From assembly GCA_016194835.1 (NCBI GenBank), contig JACQAU010000058.1, positions 1 through 12,730 of the forward strand: a stretch of 12,730 nucleotides of DNA, written 5' to 3'. Below the pieces are notes generated by a model that did no database searches, was not told the origin of the DNA, and was given only the letters and a program-made list of their open reading frames with translations. Below are positions 1-6,884 of the stretch, in pieces (positions within the stretch are counted from its first letter, which is position 1; each line of letters begins with the position of its first letter). Source of the stretch: Deltaproteobacteria bacterium (GTDB lineage: Bacteria > Bdellovibrionota > UBA1018). The translations under genes and the position numbers were made by a program.

Positions 1-264
1 AATACCCTTAAGATAATTGCGCCATTTTTTGTACTTATGAATCTCATCAAAAATCAACAAATCTGCCTTGGGTAATTCATGGCGTAGAATGCGCGTTCGA
101 TGAGCACCAATGTCCCAGTTAAGGTAGCCAGTTTTTTCTTTAGATAATAGTGTGTTAGCTAATGTAGTTTTACCCACCTGTCGTGGCCCGCCAAGAAAAA
201 CCATTTTCTTTTCAAGATCGGATAATATTTGGCCTGAAAGATATCTCCGTATTTTGTTATACAT
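1..264 (-). CDS. AAA_14/DUF4143-type ATP-binding protein, N-terminal part (runs off window)
   Basis: The 88 residues seen start at the ATG at 264 and are cut by the window edge. They show a P-loop, GGPRQVGKTT (Walker A), at about residues 28-37, then YLNWD, and a Walker B strand LLIFDEIHK about 70 residues in. This combination, with a short N-terminal helix before the P-loop, is typical of the AAA_14 plus DUF4143 family of about 380-400 residues. These are common accessory ATPases of unknown cellular role, often found near toxin-antitoxin genes and mobile DNA. The C-terminal DUF4143 part is outside the window, so the family call rests on the ATPase half. No good Shine-Dalgarno sequence is visible before the ATG. 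Confidence 0.85.
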   Translation of the reverse strand, partial: MYNKIRRYLSGQILSDLEKKMVFLGGPRQVGKTTLANTLLSKEKTGYLNWDIGAHRTRILRHELPKADLLIFDEIHKYKKWRNYLKGI

Positions 265-274
265 AAGAACTATT

Positions 275-322
275 TTAACATATATGTGAAATTAGTCCAT
301 ACTAATTTTGCTTATATGTTAA
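275..322. promoter_or_regulatory. 48-bp interrupted palindrome in the leader of the AAA ATPase gene
   Basis: TTAACATATA at 275-284 is matched by its reverse complement TATATGTTAA at 313-322. Nested on exactly the same centre (between 298 and 299), AAATTAGT at 289-296 pairs with ACTAATTT at 301-308 around a CCAT spacer. About 19 of 24 symmetric positions pair. It ends 10 bp before the ATPase start codon, so it could be an operator or an mRNA hairpin in the leader. No U-run follows on either strand, so a classical terminator is unlikely. A further small palindrome, ATCTTAA-C-TTAAGAT, lies at 351-365. Confidence 0.5.
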
Positions 323-441
323 TTTGGACTATTTGTCCGAAGTAACTTATATCTTAACTTAAGATGAAATAATTTCTTTTTATTATGACCTTTTTCTGGA
401 ATAATGCTTTGAGTGAATTAGTGGTGTTATTTGAATCGGTG

Positions 442-1668
442 TTAAATAACCCTCTTTAAATTTTCAGCAATCGCATGGCTAATAATAGACAGAGTGGCTT
501 TTCTAATGGGCCAATGGCTTGCTTCTGTTTTAAACTGACTAGCCATTGTCATAATATGGTCTATGATTTCTTGACAGTTTTTTTTATTAAGCCCGCTATC
601 TTTGGCAAGTCTAGTTAGATGATCGCGTGCTGGCAATCGTCCTTCTCCACAGATATCCATTTGGTGTTCTCCGGCAAAGCCCTGACTAAAAGTTAAATCA
701 TAAGCTGGAGATAGTTTCCAGTTTCTATTTTTATCTAAACGGAAAGAAAAGTTTTTCGAATGGTCATCTCGATTATTAAAAATAACATTAAACACACATA
801 GACGATAGGCCTTGTAAACTTCTCTTTCGTCCTTAGTCATCAACCTTGTTAATCGTAAAAAAGAATCATAACTTACAGAGGACGGAATACTATAATCTGC
901 GTTGAGCGCTCCTGCTACTGTGTGAACAGGAATGCGAGTTTTTCCGTCTCTGTCAAATCGTTTTGTACCAAATGCAGAAAATTTGCCTAAATCAAAATAT
1001 TCCGTATCGCTCATTTCAATGCCAGATTTTTTTGCTAAATCTGCATACATGGACTCGATAGCACAAACTTCTTTGTGTTCATGTTTTGCTTGAAATTTGA
1101 TAAGCCACGGAGTGGTGCTAGGATCAGTAGATACTGTTTGAGATTTTGTATCATAACTCACTAAGACTTTAGGGCGCGCACCCTGTGGAGATCCCCCTAG
1201 ACGAACTAATTGTGGAAGTACTGTGCTAGCTTTATTTGCAATTATTTTCTGAACTTCGTTTGCTATTTTAAAAAGCTTAAGGTCTTGAATATCTAAATTT
1301 TCGTTATTAACGGGTTCAAAAGTGAGAGCTCCAATTCCATTGTTTTCCAATAATGACAAGCGCTCTAATGGAGACACTTGCTCTGGATGAATGCCATGCT
1401 TTCGAAATAATCTATCCATCAAAAGAAGACCCCAACCATCTGGCAGGCAGTCAGAAATCAAACCTGGTAGGCACATCTGATGCATTGGAAAATTGCCATA
1501 TGTCTCTGATGATAATTTCAAATGCAAAGGCGAAAGCTCAAGTCCTTGTGAAAGAGCCTCTGGAGTATACTCAAAAAAAAGTTTGCTACCATTATCTGCA
1601 AGTATTCCAAATGCCCAACGTTCGTCCCAGCCGGTGTAAAAAACCGATATTTTTTTTATTGCGGTCAT
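442..1668 (-). CDS. hipA: HipA-type serine/threonine kinase toxin (module 1)
   Basis: A 408-residue HipA-family kinase; HipA toxins act in the cytoplasm and are neutralised by HipB. E. coli HipA phosphorylates glutamyl-tRNA synthetase, but the substrate here is unknown. Visible motifs: glycine-rich loop LGGSPQGARPK (157-167), whose serine sits where E. coli HipA carries the autophosphorylated Ser150; WLIKF (188-192) with the ATP-binding lysine; NNRDDHSKN (298-306) with the catalytic aspartate, probably D301; and SPAYDLT (320-326) with the metal-binding D324. All key residues are present, so the kinase looks intact. The start at 1668 is chosen because it lies one base after the hipB stop and has an AAAGGG about 9 bp upstream; an in-frame ATG at 1740 would overlap hipB by about 70 bp. 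Transcribed with hipB from the promoter near 2030. Confidence 0.93.
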   Translation of the reverse strand: MTAIKKISVFYTGWDERWAFGILADNGSKLFFEYTPEALSQGLELSPLHLKLSSETYGNFPMHQMCLPGLISDCLPDGWGLLLMDRLFRKHGIHPEQVSPLERLSLLENNGIGALTFEPVNNENLDIQDLKLFKIANEVQKIIANKASTVLPQLVRLGGSPQGARPKVLVSYDTKSQTVSTDPSTTPWLIKFQAKHEHKEVCAIESMYADLAKKSGIEMSDTEYFDLGKFSAFGTKRFDRDGKTRIPVHTVAGALNADYSIPSSVSYDSFLRLTRLMTKDEREVYKAYRLCVFNVIFNNRDDHSKNFSFRLDKNRNWKLSPAYDLTFSQGFAGEHQMDICGEGRLPARDHLTRLAKDSGLNKKNCQEIIDHIMTMASQFKTEASHWPIRKATLSIISHAIAENLKRVI

Positions 1669-1669
1669 A

Positions 1670-1951
1670 TTATCGTGCCCTTTGCCGTACTGGGAACTCC
1701 ATTTGTTCCATCTGAGCAATGGAGCGTGCCTTTGTTTCAAAAAGCGTATTCAGATCCTGTGTGAGATCGAGAGCTATCACTATTCTAATGAGTGTTTCAA
1801 TGGAGGCTTGACCAGAAGACTCAAGATTTTTAACCGTTCCAACTGATATGCCTGCTCGAGCTGCCAGGTCACCTTGTTTCAAATTTTTAGTTAGGCGATG
1901 AGCTCTGAGTCGCTGTGCTAAAGCTTTAGCAATCTCTTCCTGTGAGGCCAT
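1670..1951 (-). CDS. hipB: HipB-type XRE-family antitoxin and autorepressor (module 1)
   Basis: From the ATG at 1951 the product is 93 residues with a Cro/C1-type helix-turn-helix: LKQGDLAARAGISVGTVKNL is the recognition region, followed by the usual ESSGQASIETLIRIVIALDL helices. It should bind the HipA kinase next to it and the two palindromes in its own promoter. The start is ambiguous. The ATG at 1951 fits the normal family length but has no Shine-Dalgarno sequence and directly abuts a 13-bp stem. An in-frame ATG at 1996 would add 15 residues encoded by the palindrome, and lies about 7 bp after the -10 box, so it could be read as a leaderless start. The stop is one base before the hipA start, so translation is probably coupled. 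Confidence 0.9.
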   Translation of the reverse strand: MASQEEIAKALAQRLRAHRLTKNLKQGDLAARAGISVGTVKNLESSGQASIETLIRIVIALDLTQDLNTLFETKARSIAQMEQMEFPVRQRAR

Positions 1952-1980
1952 TTTAAAGTCTAATATTTTAGACTTTAAAA
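1951..1980. promoter_or_regulatory. hipB operator copy 1: 13-bp perfect inverted repeat
   Basis: TTTTAAAGTCTAA (1951-1963) and TTAGACTTTAAAA (1968-1980) are perfect reverse complements around a 4-bp spacer. The repeat abuts the ATG at 1951, so it could act both as a HipB binding site in DNA and as an mRNA stem next to that start codon. Autorepression through palindromic operators is established for E. coli HipB; the binding here is inferred. Confidence 0.8.
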
Positions 1981-1996
1981 TAAAATTATGTTTCAT

Positions 1997-2016
1997 AAGT
2001 CTATTATATTAGACTT
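1997..2016. promoter_or_regulatory. hipB operator copy 2, overlapping the -10 box
   Basis: AAGTCTA (1997-2003) and TAGACTT (2010-2016) repeat the core of operator copy 1 (AAGTCTAA-N4-TTAGACTT) with one changed base. The two centres are 41 bp apart, close to four helical turns, so bound HipB dimers would lie on the same DNA face. This copy covers the -10 hexamer. Confidence 0.75.
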
Positions 2017-2032
2017 TAAATTGATTTGTCAA
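2003..2032 (-). promoter_or_regulatory. sigma-70-type promoter of hipBA module 1
   Basis: Reading the - strand, TTGACA (2032-2027) is followed after 18 bp by TATAAT (2008-2003), both exact consensus hexamers. The expected transcription start is near 1996. The -10 box and part of the spacer lie inside operator copy 2, which fits tight autorepression by HipB. Confidence 0.8.
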
Positions 2033-2192
2033 GAGTAAATATTTTAAGCTTGATGTCATAGCTTCACAGTTGTGGAATAAACAGAATGTAAGGGAGGTAT
2101 TTTTTGAAGTTTATATTGAGAAAACCCATGTTTTGTTTGTACCATTGGTATTGTTTTACTACCAAGGTGGATCTAGCGTTCTTGCTCATACA

Positions 2193-2402
2193 CTAAATGC
2201 TATTGCACAGATTGACATCCTGTTTAGCTTTTGAAGAATTATTGAGAATATAACTGAAATCAACGGGTTCATTGCCATTTTGTTGGATTGTTTTTTCTAT
2301 AATTAGTATTAACTCCTCTGGTATAGCCCACCTGTGCTCACCAATTTGCACAACTGCACCCCGGTAATAGCGTTCAATTATAGCCTGGCAAGGAACTGTC
2401 AC
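2193..2402 (-). CDS. Small protein of unknown function, last gene of the peptide operon
   Basis: A 69-residue protein that I do not recognise. The start is taken as GTG at 2402 because GGAGG (2413-2409) lies 6 bp before it and the codon follows the arginase stop by 2 bp. An in-frame ATG at 2426 overlaps the arginase gene and lacks that ribosome binding site. The product starts MTVPCQAIIERYYRGAVVQI and continues with a hydrophobic helical stretch (EELILIIEKTI), then a polar C-terminus with a single cysteine near the end. There is no signal peptide or membrane segment. Coupling to the arginase gene suggests a role in the same pathway, for example a small partner protein or recognition domain; this is guesswork. 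It could also be non-essential read-on coding. Confidence 0.6.
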   Translation of the reverse strand: MTVPCQAIIERYYRGAVVQIGEHRWAIPEELILIIEKTIQQNGNEPVDFSYILNNSSKAKQDVNLCNSI

Positions 2403-2404
2403 AC

Positions 2405-3169
2405 CTAACCTCCATTTAACGACCATTGATATAAATTAGATAAAATAGGCATAATTTTTTCTAACATCTCTAGATCATGACCATCTCTCAGAGGATTGTA
2501 TTCTACAATATCAGCACCAACTGGATTTAGTTTTAGGATTTCTTCTACCAGTGTTATACATTTTTTAATGCTAAGTCCCCCAGGAACTGGCGCAGATACA
2601 GCTTTAAACTGAGAAGGATTAAGAACATCGAGATCAATACTTAGATAAAAAGGAGAATTGTCTATAAAATTGCAAATTTTTTCAAACGACCATCTTGTAG
2701 ACTGCGATTCAATATCCTGCCAATCTAGGATCGAAATAGATCCAAATGAGCGCTCGACTTCGTAACGAGTACCAATAAAAAACATTGGTAATTTAAGCTC
2801 AAGCCATACATGATAAAATAAGCTATAATGCGTAGAAATCGGATAAGGATAAGCGTCATGATGTGCATCAAAAATTACAAGCTTAAGTTTAGATATTTTT
2901 CTTGCCATTGCTACAAGTATGGGAAAAGTAATGAGATGTTCACCTCCAATTGTTAGCTTTATATTGTTTAATTCTGCTATTCGCTCAATTTGCTTGCAAT
3001 AATCAAACGAAGATTTTTTATCCTTTACAGACACTTTAATTTCATGTGCAATATTATTATTTTTTAATTTATTACGAATAATTTCTGGTCCTAACGCCGT
3101 TCCCATAACCTTGGATGTAGAGTCACAACATGCATATAAAATAGTCGAAGATATATTACTGTGCAGCAT
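2405..3169 (-). CDS. Arginase-family ureohydrolase, candidate peptide arginase
   Basis: A 254-residue ureohydrolase-fold protein. The binuclear manganese site is complete: GGEH (75-78, H78), DAHHD (101-105; D101, H103, D105) and SIDLD (177-181; D179, D181). The catalytic-histidine position (H114 in STHYS), the PGG turn (196-198) and the guanidinium-binding glutamate region DIVEYNP (E223) are also present. Changes from the usual consensus are GGDH to GGEH and DxDxxDP to DxDxxNP. Family members hydrolyse guanidino groups to amine plus urea. Standing inside a peptide operon next to a precursor with two C-terminal arginines, it most likely converts peptide arginine to ornithine, as the peptide arginase OspR does in the landornamide pathway. 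It overlaps the upstream permease gene by 14 bp. A free-arginine or agmatine substrate cannot be excluded. Confidence 0.85.
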   Translation of the reverse strand: MLHSNISSTILYACCDSTSKVMGTALGPEIIRNKLKNNNIAHEIKVSVKDKKSSFDYCKQIERIAELNNIKLTIGGEHLITFPILVAMARKISKLKLVIFDAHHDAYPYPISTHYSLFYHVWLELKLPMFFIGTRYEVERSFGSISILDWQDIESQSTRWSFEKICNFIDNSPFYLSIDLDVLNPSQFKAVSAPVPGGLSIKKCITLVEEILKLNPVGADIVEYNPLRDGHDLEMLEKIMPILSNLYQWSLNGG

Positions 3170-3944
3170 CGTAAACTACTGCTCCTTTTTTCCAAATTCT
3201 AAACAAAATAAACGTTAGTAAAATAACCCACACACCCTGAAGCACGATAGTTGTCGATACAGTTGTAATACTGTTTTGGCTGGCTAATGTTCTAACTGGC
3301 TCAAAGTAGATTGCACGTAGGGGTGAAAGAAAAGAAATCTTAATAAACCAGGATGGAAATAACGAAATCGGGATCAATTTGCCGCCAGCTAGATTGAAAA
3401 AAGTCATTAGCAAATGCTTCAGGCCAAATACTTTGTCCATCCAAAACGAAGTAGATCCAATACATGCTTCCAAAAGAAAATGAACCACTCCAGCACCTAA
3501 AAGTACTGGAAAAAAGCATAAAGGGTTCGGTATTTTACTGCTTAATAACCAGTGCACGCATACCAGTGGAATAATTCCAATTACTAATACAAAAATAATT
3601 TGTCCAAAAAATCCGGCAAATTGCGCGGGAAGATAATGAACTGGTCTAGCTAGATAAATTGACAGAGTCCCACTTCTAATATCAGATGATATTTTTTCGG
3701 ATATATTTGCAGAAATACAAAAACTAATCCACTGAACATCAAAAAGATACAATAATAATTCATTAAAAGAATATCCGAGCTTAGTTGAATCAATACGCAA
3801 ATAAAGAGTTTTCCAAAGATACCAGTATAGAATAAAAATAAATGGAAGCTTTAAAAAATTCATTAAAAAATTAGCTCTGTACTGATGAAGGGAAACAAAA
3901 TATAATTTGAAATAGTTATAATAAACTCTAGCCATTTGCTTCAT
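3156..3944 (-). CDS. ABC-2 type transporter permease (COG4587-like)
   Basis: A 262-residue integral membrane protein with about six hydrophobic segments, near residues 25-48, 64-80, 112-132, 141-165, 175-200 and 233-250. The cytoplasmic loop DIRSGTLSIYLARPVHYL (88-105) is the hallmark loop of the ABC-2 permeases that pair with COG4586 ATPases. It would form a heterodimer with the neighbouring permease, driven by the ATPase domain of the upstream fusion protein, and export the modified peptide. It overlaps the upstream permease gene by 17 bp; an alternative start is the ATG at 3935. No peptidase domain is fused, so it does not itself cut leaders. Confidence 0.9.
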   Translation of the reverse strand: MKQMARVYYNYFKLYFVSLHQYRANFLMNFLKLPFIFILYWYLWKTLYLRIDSTKLGYSFNELLLYLFDVQWISFCISANISEKISSDIRSGTLSIYLARPVHYLPAQFAGFFGQIIFVLVIGIIPLVCVHWLLSSKIPNPLCFFPVLLGAGVVHFLLEACIGSTSFWMDKVFGLKHLLMTFFNLAGGKLIPISLFPSWFIKISFLSPLRAIYFEPVRTLASQNSITTVSTTIVLQGVWVILLTFILFRIWKKGAVVYDAAQ

Positions 3945-4713
3945 AGCGCACCATGCACTTACGATAGAGAAAAATAAAAATTCCTACCCATACTGACAAT
4001 ACAATAAATAGCAACAACCATTCACTCCAGTGCACTGTAAGATTAAGAAAAATTCTGGCGGCAAATGTTCCTGGAAAGTAAATCGGAACTATATATTTTA
4101 AAATTTTCTGTAACCACGAAGAATAAAAATCAATTGGGTAACGCTGAAATTCATCAAAATGATCAAGCACTCCCTGAATGGCATCTACTCTACCAAGCCA
4201 AAACGAAAAAAGAGAAACCACTCCATGCACTATCACAATGCCAAGAGTGCCAAGTACAAGTGCCACTGTAGAAAGTAAAACACCTACAAAATTAGGGTAG
4301 ATGGCATAATGTATACATATAGTTATTAACGCGGCTAATCCTGCTATTACTTCATAGACTCCAATTAGATTCAGTTCTTCACCAACAAGTCCTAAAAGAG
4401 GATGAATAGGTCTAGAAAGAAATTTATCCAACTGTCCTGCAACCACTTTTTCAGGAATGCGATGCATGCCCCAGAAAAAAACAAACACTCCCCAGGAAAT
4501 GTAGCAAAACGAATTTAAAATACAAAGCCGTGGAAAATTCCATACACCAATCGAAACAGGTAAGAACTGAAAAAGAGTTTTCCAAAATACAATAAGCACT
4601 CCCAACGAAACTGCCCAGTAAGCAACGATTGCAAAAAAATTAATTCTAGCATGTAAAAGATTTGCATATGCAATCCTTAAAAAGGCCATAAAAATACGTT
4701 TTTGAGAACTCAT
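3928..4713 (-). CDS. ABC-2 type transporter permease (COG3694-like)
   Basis: A 261-residue inner-membrane protein with about six predicted segments (near 26-48, 63-82, 118-140, 145-173, 203-220 and 232-250). The loop KFLSRPIHPLLGL (97-109) matches the conserved 'RP-hP' loop of this permease family. Its ATG overlaps the stop of the radical-SAM/ABC fusion (ATGA, 4713-4710), so the two are translationally coupled. With the next permease and the fused ATPase it makes a complete COG4586/COG4587/COG3694-type exporter. The natural substrates of this exporter family are mostly uncharacterised; here a modified peptide is the obvious candidate. Confidence 0.9.
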   Translation of the reverse strand: MSSQKRIFMAFLRIAYANLLHARINFFAIVAYWAVSLGVLIVFWKTLFQFLPVSIGVWNFPRLCILNSFCYISWGVFVFFWGMHRIPEKVVAGQLDKFLSRPIHPLLGLVGEELNLIGVYEVIAGLAALITICIHYAIYPNFVGVLLSTVALVLGTLGIVIVHGVVSLFSFWLGRVDAIQGVLDHFDEFQRYPIDFYSSWLQKILKYIVPIYFPGTFAARIFLNLTVHWSEWLLLFIVLSVWVGIFIFLYRKCMVRYEANG

Positions 4714-6884
4714 ATAAAGTATTCCTTGATTGCCTGATCGATAGTGGGTTCTTCAATACGAATATCATCAATCAAAGCGGCAGCCATAATATCTTTTAAT
4801 ATGGAACTTACTTCGTCAGGACGCGCAGAAAACTCAATAAACACAGTATCTGGTAAAAATCCATAACGACGAGATGTTATTTGAAACAATGATGGATTGA
4901 TAATTTCTTTTACCTGAAATGATATTTGCCTGTTTGGAATTTTAGATTTTAAGTCACGTAATGAGCCATCAAAAATAAAACGTCCTTGATTTAAAATAAG
5001 AATGCGACTGCAAAGATATTCTACTTCTTGCAGCGAATGTGTAGCAAGCAGTACTGTTATACATGTTTCCTTTCGCAGAACCTTTAAGTAATCTAAAAGA
5101 GCAATTTTAGTTGGCAGATCAAGTCCAATAGTGGGTTCATCCAAGAACAATAGTTTTGGCATATGAATCACGGAGGCAATAATTTCACATTTCATTCTTT
5201 GACCAAGAGAGAGTTTTTTTGCTGGAATTTTTAGAAACGAAGAAATTTTAAAAATTTCATCAAGTCTAGAAAAATTACGTTCATATGTGTTATATGAAAG
5301 GTTGTAAATTTCTTTAAAAAGTCGAAGACTATCTATGACTGGAATATCCCAGTAAAGCAGACTTTTTTGCCCCATCACAAGCCCAATATTCGCCGTGTAT
5401 GCCATACGACTTTTCCATGGACAATAGCCTAGTACTTCGGCCTGGCCTCTTGTTGGCATTAGTATCCCAGAGAGTATTTTTATAAGTGTAGATTTTCCCG
5501 CACCGTTTGGGCCCAAAATAGCAAGCGCCTCGCCTGCTAAAGCCGAAAAACTTATTTCTTTCAAAGCTTCATGGTTTTTTTGTGTTGGGAACAAAAAGCT
5601 TTTAAATCCATTTTTTGCATCTGTATCTGGGATTCGATAATGCTTACTAAGTGATGTCACTTTAATTACCGTGTGTTTCTTATACAGCTTACAGTAACAC
5701 TTATCTGGAGCAGTGAGTTCTCCATTCAGCAAATAAGCATTACTTCTGCATCCTCCATGACATTTTTCTGATGAAGAACATTGTGCAATATTTTTACACT
5801 GGATGCCACGATATTGTTTAAAAGTAGGACTGTTCATCCAGATTTCAGAAAGAGCTGTTGTTTGACAATTACCAGCTAAAAAAGATTTATGTTCTCTATC
5901 TGAAAGAGTTGGACAAAGCACAACATCCATGTTTTGTTTAATAAACATATAACTTGTTCCAACCCCACAAGAAGATTCAGCCGTAGATTTACAAACTTTT
6001 GTATTTAAAATGTCATTGTCTGAAAACAAACGAGTCATCAAATTAGTATACTCAGAATTCGAAAGCGCAAGATCTTCGTTCCATAAAGCTCTACCGACTG
6101 GAATTACACGATCCAGACGAAAAGGCACTTGAAGCACTGTCTTTATATAATGAACAAGCGTCTGTATCTCTTCATGATTTCGTCTGTTAACCATTATTGT
6201 AACTGAGACATTGATTCCATGTTCCTTTAATAGACGAATTCCATTGATAGTTTTTTGATAAGCACCTTGGCTCCCACGAAAAGAATCATGCAATTTACTA
6301 GTATAGGCATCCAAGGATGTTTGAATGTTGGAAATTCTCGTTTTTTTCAAAGCAAGCACACGTGTCTTATCGAGCAGTGTTCCATTTGTAAAAATACTAG
6401 TCACCAAGCCATTTGAGTGAGCAAAATCTAGAATTTCAAAAATATCTTTTCTAATGAGTGGTTCACCACCAGTAATATCAAAAAATAGCACACCCATGGC
6501 TCTCGCTTCTTTGATAAGTTTAAAAACTGTTTTTTTATCAGGTCCCATGGGAGATTTAGGCGAAGCGGCACAATAGCAATGTTCACATATCAAGTTACAT
6601 CTAAGCAACAGTTCAAGTTGCACACGCTTTAGATGATATGGCGTTACTACCTTACGAATTGATACACATGATACATCTGACTTTATTATCCACCTTTGTT
6701 CTAAAGCTTTTTCCAAAAAAGCCGAACAAGCAGAGTTAGTTTGTACAAATTTTGTAATATTTTCAAGAAATATAATGGCGTCACCATTTACAACACTAAG
6801 TGCACCAGTATTAGATATAATATATCCACGATCAGAAAAAGGGTCATATGTAAAATTAAATTCTGTATTTAAACTATAACTCAT
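4710..6884 (-). CDS. Fusion of radical-SAM/SPASM peptide-modifying enzyme with an ABC-transporter ATPase
   Basis: A 724-residue two-enzyme protein. Residues 1-80 look like a PqqD-type leader-recognition (winged-helix) domain. The radical-SAM core has the cluster motif C96-x3-C100-x2-C103 and GGEP (139-142). A SPASM-like domain follows, with C306, C324, C363, C369, C375, C379 and C396/C398; its spacing CX5CX5CX3C is looser than the usual CX2CX5CX3C. From about residue 405 a full ABC ATPase begins: Walker A GPNGAGKST (458-466), signature LSLGQR (558-563), Walker B LLFLDEP (578-584) and H-loop ATHS. The ATPase half resembles the free-standing COG4586 family. No stop or frameshift separates the halves. 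At the junction an ACG (5672-5670) lies where a separate ATPase would start (VIKVTSLSKHY). Its ATG overlaps the methyltransferase stop. The enzyme probably crosslinks or epimerises the precursor. Confidence 0.92.
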   Translation of the reverse strand: MSYSLNTEFNFTYDPFSDRGYIISNTGALSVVNGDAIIFLENITKFVQTNSACSAFLEKALEQRWIIKSDVSCVSIRKVVTPYHLKRVQLELLLRCNLICEHCYCAASPKSPMGPDKKTVFKLIKEARAMGVLFFDITGGEPLIRKDIFEILDFAHSNGLVTSIFTNGTLLDKTRVLALKKTRISNIQTSLDAYTSKLHDSFRGSQGAYQKTINGIRLLKEHGINVSVTIMVNRRNHEEIQTLVHYIKTVLQVPFRLDRVIPVGRALWNEDLALSNSEYTNLMTRLFSDNDILNTKVCKSTAESSCGVGTSYMFIKQNMDVVLCPTLSDREHKSFLAGNCQTTALSEIWMNSPTFKQYRGIQCKNIAQCSSSEKCHGGCRSNAYLLNGELTAPDKCYCKLYKKHTVIKVTSLSKHYRIPDTDAKNGFKSFLFPTQKNHEALKEISFSALAGEALAILGPNGAGKSTLIKILSGILMPTRGQAEVLGYCPWKSRMAYTANIGLVMGQKSLLYWDIPVIDSLRLFKEIYNLSYNTYERNFSRLDEIFKISSFLKIPAKKLSLGQRMKCEIIASVIHMPKLLFLDEPTIGLDLPTKIALLDYLKVLRKETCITVLLATHSLQEVEYLCSRILILNQGRFIFDGSLRDLKSKIPNRQISFQVKEIINPSLFQITSRRYGFLPDTVFIEFSARPDEVSSILKDIMAAALIDDIRIEEPTIDQAIKEYFI

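Noticed and set aside
1353..1715. + strand 120-residue ORF opposite hipA
   Set aside because: Antisense shadow of a well-supported HipA kinase, with no domain of its own.
1669..1740. Longer hipA start at 1740
   Set aside because: It would overlap hipB by about 70 bp and adds 24 unconserved residues; the ATG at 1668 lies one base after the hipB stop.
2141..2168. Weak hairpin (TTGGTA / TACCAA with a bulge) after the peptide operon, considered as its terminator
   Set aside because: Six paired bases plus a bulged extension and no T-run on either strand; too weak to call.
2104..2196. 30-residue + strand ORF with TTG start 7 bp after GGAGG
   Set aside because: It overlaps the end of the 69-residue gene on the other strand, has a rare start, no recognisable features and no following structure; probably chance.
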